Of a stretch of 13,757 nucleotides of DNA, positions 6,473 to 12,700 are shown piece by piece (the stretch's first letter is position 1; each line of letters opens with the position of its first letter). Both the position numbers and the translations under genes were made by a program. This DNA comes from Actinomycetota bacterium (lineage in GTDB: Bacteria; Actinomycetota; Acidimicrobiia; Acidimicrobiales; Ilumatobacteraceae). The DNA is taken from the NCBI GenBank assembly GCA_010024485.1, contig RGGX01000017.1, forward strand, positions 1 through 13,757. Reading direction: 5' to 3'. The notes beneath the pieces were generated by a model. It had not been told where the DNA came from. It did not search any database and saw only the letters and a list, made by a program, of their open reading frames with translations.

Positions 6473-7441
6473 TCAGCCCCTGCCCTGGAGCGCCTCGAGC
6501 AGCTTCGGCAGCACCTTGTGCACGTCGCCGACGATGCCGAGGTCGGCGACCCCGAAGATCGGAGCCTCGGCGTCCTTGTTGATGGCGATGATGTGCTTCG
6601 AGCCCTTCATGCCCACCATGTGCTGTGTCGCGCCCGAGATGCCCGCCGCGATGTAGACGTTCGGCTTGACCACCTTGCCGGTCTGACCGACCTGCATCGA
6701 GTAGGGCACCCAGCCGGCGTCGACGATGGCCCGCGAGGCGCCCGCTGCGCCCTTGAGGGCCTGCGCCAGGTCGTCGACCATCGAGAACTTCTCCGCCTCG
6801 CCGAGACCGCGCCCACCCGAGACCACGACGTCGGCCTCGTCGAGCTTCGGACCGGTCGACTCCTCGACGTGGACGGCGGTGACCGTGGCTCCCCCGGTGG
6901 AACCGAGGTCGGGCACCGGAGCAGCGACCACCTCGGCCGCTCCTCCCCCGGCCGCCTCAGCGGCGAAGGACTTCGGCCGGAACGCGGCGAGGAAGGGGCC
7001 CTCACCGGAGAAGGTCGTGGCGACGAGGGTGTTGCCGCCGAACACCGGAGTGGTGACGGTGACCGACCCGCCGTCGACGCTGACGTCGGTGTTGTTGGTG
7101 ATGACGGTGCGATCGAGCTTCACCGAGAGGCGGGCCATCACGTCGCGACCCTCGTAGTTCTGCGGGAACATGATCAGGTCGGGCCGGTCACCCCCGTCGA
7201 TCACCGCGGCGAGGGCCGAGGCCACCGCTGCACCGGGCAACGCCCCGCCGAGATCGCCGGTGGCGTAGACGCGGGTGGCGCCGTACTCGCCGAGGGTCGC
7301 GGCGACCGCCGAGGCGTCGCCACCGACCACAGCGGAGACCGTGCCGCCGAGCGAGCGCGCCTTGGTGAGCAGTTCGAGTGTCCCCGTGGTGACGCCTCCG
7401 TCAGCAGCCTGAGCGAAGACCCAGATGTTCGAGATGGTCAT
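6473..7441 (-). CDS. etfA: Electron transfer flavoprotein, alpha subunit
   Basis: FAD-binding subunit of the soluble ETF heterodimer, which accepts electrons from acyl-CoA and related dehydrogenases and hands them towards the respiratory quinone pool. The 322-residue length is typical. The N-terminal half (1-190) is the Rossmann-like domain paired with EtfB. The C-terminal FAD domain shows SGGRGLG (208-214), VGQTGKVVKPNVYIAAGISG (251-270), TQHMVGMKGS, INKDAEAPIF (287-296) and GIVGD near 302-306. The ATG at 7441 is preceded by a good GGAGG Shine-Dalgarno (7447-7451) 5 nt upstream. It follows etfB by 65 nt in the same direction, so an etfB-etfA operon is the natural reading. Its end faces the unknown operon gene with a 4-nt gap. 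Confidence 0.97.
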   Translation of the reverse strand: MTISNIWVFAQAADGGVTTGTLELLTKARSLGGTVSAVVGGDASAVAATLGEYGATRVYATGDLGGALPGAAVASALAAVIDGGDRPDLIMFPQNYEGRDVMARLSVKLDRTVITNNTDVSVDGGSVTVTTPVFGGNTLVATTFSGEGPFLAAFRPKSFAAEAAGGGAAEVVAAPVPDLGSTGGATVTAVHVEESTGPKLDEADVVVSGGRGLGEAEKFSMVDDLAQALKGAAGASRAIVDAGWVPYSMQVGQTGKVVKPNVYIAAGISGATQHMVGMKGSKHIIAINKDAEAPIFGVADLGIVGDVHKVLPKLLEALQGRG

Positions 7442-7506
7442 GTCGTCCTCCGTCCGTTCCCGTGTTTCGTTCCGTTAGTCGTTCCTGTGTGAGCCCTGTC
7501 AGCCGA

Positions 7507-8283
7507 TCAGATGACCTTGAGTCCCTCGAGGAACTCGACGATCTTCACGTGGGCCTCACCGTCGTCCTCGATCACCTCACCGGCCTCGCGGGAGGGCGCC
7601 TGGGTGACCGAGGTGATCTGCTGACCAGCCGCCGCCCACCCGGTCGGGGTGACACCGAGGTCGCCGGCGGTCACCGTGTCGACCGGCTTCGACTTGGCCG
7701 CCATGATCCCCTTGAAGCTCGGGTAGCGGGGCTCGACCACGCCGGCGGTCACGCTGACCACCGCGGGGAGCGGGCAGGTCACCTCGTCGTATCCGGCCTC
7801 GGTCTGGCGATTGACCTTGAGCGATCCACCGTCGACGGCCACGCTCTTGGCGAAGGTCACCGAGGGGAGGCCGAGCACCTCGGCCATCTGCTCGGGGACG
7901 GTTCCGGTGTAGCCGTCGGACGACTCGGTTCCGGCGAGCACGAGATCGGCGCCACCGAGGCGCTGCACCGCCGCGGCGAGCACCTTGGCGGTGGTCAGCG
8001 CGTCGGAGCCGGCCAGTTCGGGATCGGAGACGAGCACGCCCTGCGCCGCGCCCATGGCGAGCGCGGTTCGGAGCCCTGAGACCTCACCGTTCGGCGCCAT
8101 CGACACCAGGGCGACTTCGCCCCCACCGGCGGCATCGACGAGTTGGAGTGCCATCTCGACGCCGTAGCTGTCGGACTCGTCGAGGATGAGCTTGCCCTCA
8201 CGCTTGAGCGTGTTGGTCGACGGATCGAGCTCTCCGGGGAGGGCCGGATCCGGGATCTGCTTGACGCACACGATGACCTTCAT
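7507..8283 (-). CDS. etfB: Electron transfer flavoprotein, beta subunit
   Basis: AMP-binding subunit of the ETF heterodimer. The 258-residue product begins MKVIVCVKQIPDP, the usual EtfB start, and carries AGTESSDGYTGTVPEQMAEVL (about 117-137), which lines the AMP/flavin region. The family signature is spread over 157-200 (VNRQTEAGYDEV, then VVEPRYPSFKGIMAAKSKP). It is the promoter-proximal gene of etfB-etfA on the minus strand. The ATG at 8283 lies 7 nt after TAACAA, an imperfect TANNNT box, and no Shine-Dalgarno is evident. It diverges from the lipid-kinase gene with 74 nt between starts. No dehydrogenase or ETF-quinone oxidoreductase is in the window, so its electron donors are encoded elsewhere. 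Confidence 0.97.
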   Translation of the reverse strand: MKVIVCVKQIPDPALPGELDPSTNTLKREGKLILDESDSYGVEMALQLVDAAGGGEVALVSMAPNGEVSGLRTALAMGAAQGVLVSDPELAGSDALTTAKVLAAAVQRLGGADLVLAGTESSDGYTGTVPEQMAEVLGLPSVTFAKSVAVDGGSLKVNRQTEAGYDEVTCPLPAVVSVTAGVVEPRYPSFKGIMAAKSKPVDTVTAGDLGVTPTGWAAAGQQITSVTQAPSREAGEVIEDDGEAHVKIVEFLEGLKVI

Positions 8284-8290
8284 GGGCCAA

Positions 8291-8296
8291 TTGTTA
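8291..8296 (-). promoter_or_regulatory. Possible -10 box TAACAA upstream of etfB
   Basis: On the minus strand TAACAA ends 7 nt before the etfB ATG, the same spacing as the other boxes here, but its last base is A instead of the conserved T. A tentative leaderless promoter. Confidence 0.35.
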
Positions 8297-8343
8297 CCGG
8301 CCGGTCACCCCGCCACCCAACCGGAGCGAACCCCGGCCACTGG

Positions 8344-8349
8344 TACCGT
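8344..8349 (+). promoter_or_regulatory. Putative -10 box TACCGT of a leaderless promoter
   Basis: TACCGT (TANNNT) ends 8 nt before the GTG at 8358 of the lipid-kinase gene, with no Shine-Dalgarno between them. Confidence 0.5.
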
Positions 8350-8357
8350 GCGCGGCC

Positions 8358-8966
8358 GTGCGGCTCCTGCTGGTGGTGAACTCCTTCGCCTCGTCCGTCA
8401 CGCCCCGGAACACCGTGGTCGTGCACCGCCGGTTGAGCCGCGATCACGACGTCGAGGTGGTCGAGACCAACCGCCGGGGTCACGCCACGCGCTTCGCCGT
8501 CGACGCCGCCCGACGGGGCCTCGACGCCGTCATCGCGTTCGGCGGCGACGGGACGCTCAACGAGGTGGCGACCGGGGTCGCCGGCACCGAGACCGCTCTC
8601 GGCGTGCTCCCGGGTGGCTCCACCAACGTGTTCGCGCGCACCATCGGGCTGAGCAACGACCCGGTGGCGGCCGCCGATGAGTTGGCCGACGCCCTCGGGG
8701 AGGGGCACATCACCCCGGTCGGGCTCGGTACGGTGAACGGTCGACATTTCTGTTTCCACACCGGGGTCGGTTTCGATGCGGCTGTGGTCGCCGCGGTCGA
8801 GCGCCGTGCCTCCCTCAAGCGGTGGTTCGGGCACCCGCTGTTCATCTGGTCGACGGTGTCGACCTGGTCGAGGGGGTTCGACCGCGCCCGACCGAACCAC
8901 TCGGTCACCACCGGCGACGGTCGTTCGATCGACGGGGCGTTCCTCACGGTGGTGCTGAACACGACC
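8358..8966 (+). pseudogene. Diacylglycerol/lipid kinase (DAGK/YegS-like), C-terminally lost
   Basis: N-terminal two-thirds of a lipid kinase, the counterpart by position of mycobacterial Rv3218 beside whiB1. Residues 1-202 hold the family pattern: RLLLVVNSFAS, the nucleotide-binding GGDGTLNE (62-69), LPGGSTNVFAR (84-94) and HTGVGFDAAVVAAVE (134-148). After VVLNT(T) at about 202-203 a related kinase would continue with a PWTYAG-like segment and about 100 more residues. Here the frame instead runs into the antisense strand of the phosphodiesterase gene and stays open to 9752, adding a meaningless charged, Arg-rich tail (464 residues in all). The missing part forms much of the second, substrate-binding domain, so activity is doubtful. 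Either a genomic deletion or an assembly join could cause this. GTG 8358 follows a TACCGT box by 8 nt. Confidence 0.75.
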
Positions 8967-8969
8967 GAG
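8961..8969. other. Junction of two convergent genes inside coding sequence
   Basis: Rightward, lipid-kinase similarity ends at Asn201-Thr203 (8958-8966). Leftward, phosphodiesterase similarity ends at about Leu231-Gly232 (8969-8964). The two coding sequences therefore meet within a few bases, with neither normal stop codon nor any intergenic DNA. The codons of the two strands are in exact register here, which favours long stop-free antisense reading in GC-rich DNA. Confidence 0.6.
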
Positions 8970-9659
8970 GAGCGACAGCGCCAGGTCCGGCTCGTCGGTG
9001 CAGATCCCGTCCACCCCGATCGCGATCGCCCGGCGGATCGCCTCCTCCCCGTCGACGGTCCACACGTTCACCTCGACCCCGGCCTCGTGAGCGCGCGCGA
9101 CGGTCGCCGCGTCGAGATCACCGTGCCAGGGATGCCACACCGGGTGGCTCGGTGTCCCAGCGTCCAGGAGCTGGTCGAGAGCCGATGCCGCCGGGGCCTC
9201 GGTCAGCAGCGCGGTGCGGGGACCGGCGAGCTCGCGTACCCGGTCCACCGTCGCACGATCGAAACTCGAGATGAGCCAGCGGTCGTTCGGTTCGGATCGT
9301 CCGCGGAGGGCCTCGACCACGCGATCCGCGATCGACCGATCCGGGTCGAAATCGGGGTCCCCCTCGGAGTTTTTGATCTCGATGTTCACCATCGCAGGAG
9401 CGCAGGCGTCGAGTGCGGAGTGAAGCTCAGGGAGCCAGTCAGGGAGTTCATCGCGTCGCGACTCACGAATGACCCGCCCGTCGGGGAGCTGGGCGTCGTG
9501 GTGGATCACCAGCGCCCCGTCGACGGTGCGCCGGACATCGAGCTCGATTCCATCGGACCCGAGGGCGACCGCCGCTTGGAACGCCTCGAGGGTGTTCTCG
9601 CGGGCGCGCCGGTTGGCACCTCGGTGAGCGATCACATTGGTCGGTGCCGGCGATGCCAC
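8967..9659 (-). CDS. Glycerophosphodiester phosphodiesterase, 3' end fused
   Basis: GDPD/UgpQ-type TIM-barrel enzyme that splits glycerophosphodiesters from phospholipid breakdown into glycerol-3-phosphate and an alcohol. From the GTG at 9659 about 231 residues match the family: catalytic HRG (His12), ENTLEAF (Glu21), DGIELDVRRT (Glu39, Asp41), HHD (His53/54), NIEIKN (Glu94, Lys96), NVWTVD (199-203) and the usual end GVDGICTDEPDLALSLL. This is near full length for short GDPDs and no signal peptide is present. No stop follows: the frame runs on through the antisense strand of the lipid kinase to a TGA at 8280-8282, adding about 228 spurious residues. The start lies 6 nt after a TACGTT -10 box; the frame upstream of it to 10022 is rejected because it overlaps the whiB1 promoter and gene. 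Confidence 0.8.
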
Positions 9660-9665
9660 GAGAGG

Positions 9666-9671
9666 AACGTA
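9666..9671 (-). promoter_or_regulatory. Putative -10 box TACGTT of a leaderless promoter
   Basis: On the minus strand TACGTT (TANNNT) ends 6 nt before the GTG at 9659 of the phosphodiesterase. It supports that start over upstream alternatives. Confidence 0.5.
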
Positions 9672-9692
9672 GCCGCGGTGACAGCGGCGCGG

Positions 9693-9750
9693 ACATGCCC
9701 ATATCGCCGTCGCCGACAAGGTGCCATCTCCCATGGCGATAGGGGCATGT
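9693..9750. repeat. Inverted repeat, 16-bp arms, between divergent promoters
   Basis: Left arm 9693-9708 reads ACATGCCCATATCGCC. Right arm 9735-9750 reads GGCGATAGGGGCATGT, its reverse complement at 15 of 16 positions (mismatch at 9701 against 9742). The spacer is 26 nt. It lies between the leftward phosphodiesterase promoter and the rightward whiB1 promoter, within reach of both -35 regions, so it may be a regulator-binding site; a long-looped RNA hairpin is the alternative. Confidence 0.55.
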
Positions 9751-9766
9751 GAACCCCGCATGACAT

Positions 9767-9796
9767 CTTGTGCCGGACCGGGCCGGGTCCTAGGTT
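9767..9796 (+). promoter_or_regulatory. Putative whiB1 promoter (-35 TTGTGC, -10 TAGGTT)
   Basis: TTGTGC at 9767-9772 and TAGGTT at 9791-9796 are separated by 18 nt. Transcription would start near 9803 and give a leader of about 105 nt, unlike the leaderless genes nearby. Just upstream ATGTGA (9747-9752) and TGACAT (9761-9766) form a 5-of-6 inverted repeat abutting the -35, a possible operator. Confidence 0.45.
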
Positions 9797-9841
9797 CTGC
9801 GGCGTCCCCCGGGCGCGAGTGTTCACCCGGCGGCAACCCGT

Positions 9842-9854
9842 CCGCCTCGGGCGG
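9842..9854 (+). other. Small hairpin in the whiB1 leader
   Basis: CCGCC (9842-9846) pairs perfectly with GGCGG (9850-9854) across the loop TCG, inside the predicted 5' leader of whiB1. A role in translation or mRNA stability is possible but unproven; such short GC hairpins are common in this base composition. Confidence 0.3.
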
Positions 9855-9896
9855 GACACGCGAAACGAAGCGAATCGACCCCTCGAGAATCCAGAC

Positions 9897-9901
9897 AGGA
9901 G
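9897..9901 (+). promoter_or_regulatory. Ribosome-binding site of whiB1
   Basis: AGGAG lies 7 nt before the ATG at 9909, a near-ideal Shine-Dalgarno. It fixes the start codon and contrasts with the leaderless starts elsewhere in the window. Confidence 0.7.
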
Positions 9902-9908
9902 CCGCAAG

Positions 9909-10214
9909 ATGATCGTCGCCCCGAACCCCGTCCTCGACCAGGCTGACGACAACTGGCGGGACCGGGCTCTGTGCAGGGAGACCGATCCGGAGCTCTTCTT
10001 CCCCATCGGCACGACCGGCCACGCCGTCGGCACCATCGAGCAGGCCAAGCGCATCTGCTCGGGATGTCAGGTGGTCGACGACTGCCTCGACTACGCCCTC
10101 GCGACGAACCAGGACTCGGGCATCTGGGGCGGGCTCTCCGAGGAGGAGCGCCGCGACATCCGTCGCCAGCGGGCCGCGGCCCGTCGCGCCGAGCGCGCCG
10201 CAGCCGCGACCTGA
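9909..10214 (+). CDS. whiB1: WhiB-family [4Fe-4S] transcription regulator, WhiB1-like
   Basis: Small Fe-S protein of 101 residues that, in the family, binds the housekeeping sigma factor and modulates transcription; the mycobacterial WhiB1 cluster reacts with nitric oxide. Cys22, Cys50, Cys53 and Cys59 give the spacing C-x27-C-x2-C-x5-C of WhiB1. DPELFFPIGTTGHA is a WhiB1-like segment, and GIWGGLSEEERR (71-82) is the conserved G[IV]WGG turn. An Arg/Ala-rich basic tail (RRQRAAARRAERAAAAT) probably contacts DNA. The ATG at 9909 has a good AGGAG site. The frame is open back to 9768, but that part is leader sequence. Flanking lipid-kinase and pdtaS genes match the mycobacterial Rv3218-Rv3219-Rv3220c order, which supports the WhiB1 assignment. 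Confidence 0.93.
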   Translation: MIVAPNPVLDQADDNWRDRALCRETDPELFFPIGTTGHAVGTIEQAKRICSGCQVVDDCLDYALATNQDSGIWGGLSEEERRDIRRQRAAARRAERAAAAT

Positions 10215-10224
10215 CCCGCGGATC

Positions 10225-10242
10225 CTGATCCGACTGGATCAG
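10225..10242. terminator. Hairpin between whiB1 and mscS, possible two-way terminator
   Basis: CTGATCC (10225-10231) pairs perfectly with GGATCAG (10236-10242) around the loop GACT. It sits 11 nt after the whiB1 stop and includes the mscS stop codon (10239-10241). There is no clear T-run on either side, so it may slow or stop RNA polymerase only weakly. Confidence 0.4.
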
Positions 10243-11072
10243 CTCGTCGAATCGATCAGCGAGCGCTCGACGCCGCGCTCCAGTCGGGACCGCTCACGGT
10301 GATTGAGCGGCCTGTGGGTACTGATGTCGATCTCGATCTCGCCCGTTGACTCTTGATGGGTCTCGATGTCTCCGAGCAAGATGACCTCGGTCAGGCCCGG
10401 ACCACCCGCGAGATCGCGTAAGGACGTCACCACTCGCTCCTCGTCGATCCGCTCGTTGACCCTGACCCGAATCTTCGTGGCCGAGGGATCCTGGGAGAGG
10501 TTGCGTACGTGCGCCAACGCATGGTTCGGAAGATGAACCGCGCTCTCGTCATCACGGAGACGTGTGCTGAACAGACCGATGTGGTCGACGACCCCTCGCA
10601 CCTTGGTCCCATTGACCGTCTCGCACTCGATCAGGTCGCCCGCCCCGTAGCGGTCTTCGAAATGCACCAGAAGACCGGTCAAGTAGTCATTGACCTTGTG
10701 CTGGCCACCGATGGCCATAGCCGCGCCGAGGAACCCCGCCGACGACAGGAAGAAAGCAGCATCGACCTCGAGCACGTGAAACACCACGATGAGTGTGACG
10801 ATCCACACGACAACCGATACGAGGTGATTCAGCACGCGCGACGCGGCATCGATGCGCTGTCGACGACGCTGCTCCCGAACCGTCGTCGACTCGTCCTCGC
10901 CTCGAGTGGATCGCACACGCCAAGGACCTGCCTCAAGTCGGACAGCACGATCAGCCAGTCGACGAACGACACGACGGATGACAAGGCCCGTCAACCGGGT
11001 GAGCATCCAGGCCGTGATGATGATGGCGGCCACGAGAATCGGCCGTGGGACGGTTTCCATGGCGCGAAGCAT
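10239..11072 (-). CDS. MscS-family small mechanosensitive channel-like protein
   Basis: Probable membrane channel of the MscS superfamily, which opens under membrane tension during osmotic down-shock. In 277 residues there is an N-terminal membrane helix (about 10-30), a charged loop (50-75), a second helix (about 81-103, LNHLVSVVVWIVTLIVVFHV) and the pore-lining helix region FLGAAMAIGGQHKVNDYLTG (114-133). The beta domain follows (FEDRYGAGDLIECETVNGTKVRGVV), then a short C-terminal domain. The pore helix is less Gly/Ala-regular than in E. coli MscS. The start may be the ATG at 11072 or at 11060; neither has a clear Shine-Dalgarno or -10 box. Hand counts of three 60-nt stretches inside it (58, 63, 55% GC) are below the 72% of one stretch in pdtaS. 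It separates whiB1 from pdtaS, which are adjacent in mycobacteria, so it may be a later insertion. Confidence 0.85.
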   Translation of the reverse strand: MLRAMETVPRPILVAAIIITAWMLTRLTGLVIRRVVRRLADRAVRLEAGPWRVRSTRGEDESTTVREQRRRQRIDAASRVLNHLVSVVVWIVTLIVVFHVLEVDAAFFLSSAGFLGAAMAIGGQHKVNDYLTGLLVHFEDRYGAGDLIECETVNGTKVRGVVDHIGLFSTRLRDDESAVHLPNHALAHVRNLSQDPSATKIRVRVNERIDEERVVTSLRDLAGGPGLTEVILLGDIETHQESTGEIEIDISTHRPLNHRERSRLERGVERSLIDSTS

Positions 11073-11143
11073 GCCAGCGCGGCAGCATCACGGTGGGTCA
11101 GCGCCGTGTGTCTCCCGTCACGCGCTCGGGCCGGGGCAGGCGA

Positions 11144-12634
11144 TCACTCCTCCGAGGTGGGAACCCGCAGCCGCACGACGGTTCCGTGGGCCGTCCCACC
11201 GGTGTCGAGCCCGGCGCTGGCCAGGTCGTCGACGGAGGCCGGCATCATCTCGATGGTGCCCGCCAACTCAGTGGTGACGAGGGTACGCACGATCGACAGG
11301 CCGAGGCCGGTGGCCTGCTCCAGATCGAACCCTCTGGCGACCCCTCGACCGTCGTCGACCACGGTGATGGTGAGATGGTCGTCGTCGTGGGCGAGCCCGA
11401 CCACGACCGAGCCACCACCCGACCCCTCACCGAAGGCGTGCTCCACCGCGTTCTGCAGCAACTCGGTCAGCACCACCGAGAGCGGGGTCGCGATCGTCGC
11501 GGGGATGCGCCCGCCGTCACCCTCGACGGTGAACTGGACGGGACGATCAGGCGACTGCAGGCCCTCCTCCGCGAGTCGGAGCAGCGGACGGACGATCTCG
11601 AGGAAGGTGACATCGTCACCGGGCTCCCGCGACAGGGCCTCGTGGACCAGCGCGATGGTTCGGATGCGCCGAACCGATTCGCCGACCGCGGAGACGGCCT
11701 CGGGGTGAGTGAGGCGCCGCGACTGGAGCCGCAGGAGCGACGAGATCGTCTGCAGGTTGTTCTTCACCCGGTGGTGGATCTCGCGGATGGTCGCGTCCTT
11801 GGACATGAGCAGTCGATCGCGACGGCGCAGTTCGGTCACATCGCGCACCAACAGCACCGCTCCGGCAACCTCGCCCGCGGTCAGGAAGGGCACACACCGG
11901 CAGAGCAGCGTGACGTCCGAGCCCTGTTCGAACTCCTCGATCACCGGAACCCGACGTTCGAACGCCTGACGCACCGGCCCGTCGTGGAATCCGATCTCGG
12001 CGAGGTGCAGTCCGACCGCGCTCGTCCGGATACCGACACGGTGCAGAGCCGAGTTCGCGTTCGGCGACACGTAGCGGACGGCGCCGTCCCCATCGAGGAA
12101 CATGACGCCGTCGCCCACTCGGGGAGCGGCGCTGGAGTCGCCGACCCGGGCCGAGAAGGGGAACTCCCCATCGACGATCATGTCGACGAAGTGGTCGAAG
12201 ATCTCGGTGTAGACCCGCTCCAGCTCGCCCGGACGTCGCCCGGAGAGCTCGACCCACTCCTTGGTCATCACAGCGATGACCTGCCCCTCGTGGCGCACGG
12301 GGATCGCCATCATCCTGGAGGGGTCGGCCATGTCCTCGACCTCCACCTCCCCCTCGGTGATGGCCCCGGTGGCCTGTGCCGCCGCGAGCAGCGGCGCCTC
12401 GGTGTCATTGGCCGTCACCCCGACGAAGTCGGTGGCGAAGATCGTCTGACCGGTGGCGGGGCGCACCTGTCCGACGGTGAGCCACGCGCCGTCGCGGGTC
12501 TCGACGTAGAGGAGCAGATCGGAGAAGGAGAAGTCGGCGAGGATCCCCCACTCCGACACCAGCCGGTTCAGGTGTGCGATCTGGTCCCGGTCGAGGTCGG
12601 TCTGCTCGCGGACGTGGTCAGTCAGCGTCGACAT
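11144..12634 (-). CDS. pdtaS: PdtaS-type cytosolic sensor histidine kinase
   Basis: Sensor kinase of the PdtaS-PdtaR two-component system, whose partner in mycobacteria is an ANTAR antitermination regulator. The 496 residues lack membrane segments. A GAF-like histidine-kinase N domain covers about 1-150 (LNRLVSEWGILADFSFSDLL), and a PAS domain about 175-270. A HisKA_2 dimerisation motif EIHHRVKNNLQTISSLLRLQ (285-304) carries the phosphoacceptor His287/288. The HATPase domain shows the N box ELLQNAVEHAF (Asn395), the G1 box VVDDGRGV and TGLGLSIVRTL. The ATG at 12634 matches the family start; nine extra residues up to 12661 are possible but unlike homologues. A GGAG lies only 3 nt upstream, inside the small palindrome GACTC-C-GAGTC. 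It is upstream of mscS by 71 nt on the same strand. pdtaR is not in the window. The family's GAF cysteine pair appears to be replaced by Thr53 and Val57. Confidence 0.93.
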   Translation of the reverse strand: MSTLTDHVREQTDLDRDQIAHLNRLVSEWGILADFSFSDLLLYVETRDGAWLTVGQVRPATGQTIFATDFVGVTANDTEAPLLAAAQATGAITEGEVEVEDMADPSRMMAIPVRHEGQVIAVMTKEWVELSGRRPGELERVYTEIFDHFVDMIVDGEFPFSARVGDSSAAPRVGDGVMFLDGDGAVRYVSPNANSALHRVGIRTSAVGLHLAEIGFHDGPVRQAFERRVPVIEEFEQGSDVTLLCRCVPFLTAGEVAGAVLLVRDVTELRRRDRLLMSKDATIREIHHRVKNNLQTISSLLRLQSRRLTHPEAVSAVGESVRRIRTIALVHEALSREPGDDVTFLEIVRPLLRLAEEGLQSPDRPVQFTVEGDGGRIPATIATPLSVVLTELLQNAVEHAFGEGSGGGSVVVGLAHDDDHLTITVVDDGRGVARGFDLEQATGLGLSIVRTLVTTELAGTIEMMPASVDDLASAGLDTGGTAHGTVVRLRVPTSEE

Positions 12635-12688
12635 CGACTCCGAGTCTGCCCCACGAGGCACCGCGCCGACGGCATCCCCGAAGGCAGG

Positions 12689-12694
12689 TACCCT
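12689..12694 (+). promoter_or_regulatory. Putative -10 box TACCCT of a leaderless promoter
   Basis: TACCCT (TANNNT) ends 6 nt before the ATG at 12701 of the HD-domain gene, with no Shine-Dalgarno between them. It supports that start over the long open frame upstream. Confidence 0.5.
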
Positions 12695-12700
12695 TCGCTC

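Noticed and set aside
8967..9752. Reading the 464-codon frame from 8358 as one new fusion protein
   Set aside because: Past residue 203 it is only the exact antisense of the phosphodiesterase, in a codon register where GC-rich DNA rarely gives stops; the tail has no domain.
9660..10022. N-terminal extension of the phosphodiesterase frame up to 10022
   Set aside because: It overlaps the whiB1 promoter, leader and coding sequence in antisense; family similarity begins at about 9640 and the GTG at 9659 has a -10 box.
11045..12700. Long plus-strand open frame leading into the HD-domain gene (762 codons)
   Set aside because: It is antisense to pdtaS, whose kinase motifs are unmistakable; the HD gene starts at 12701 behind a TACCCT box.
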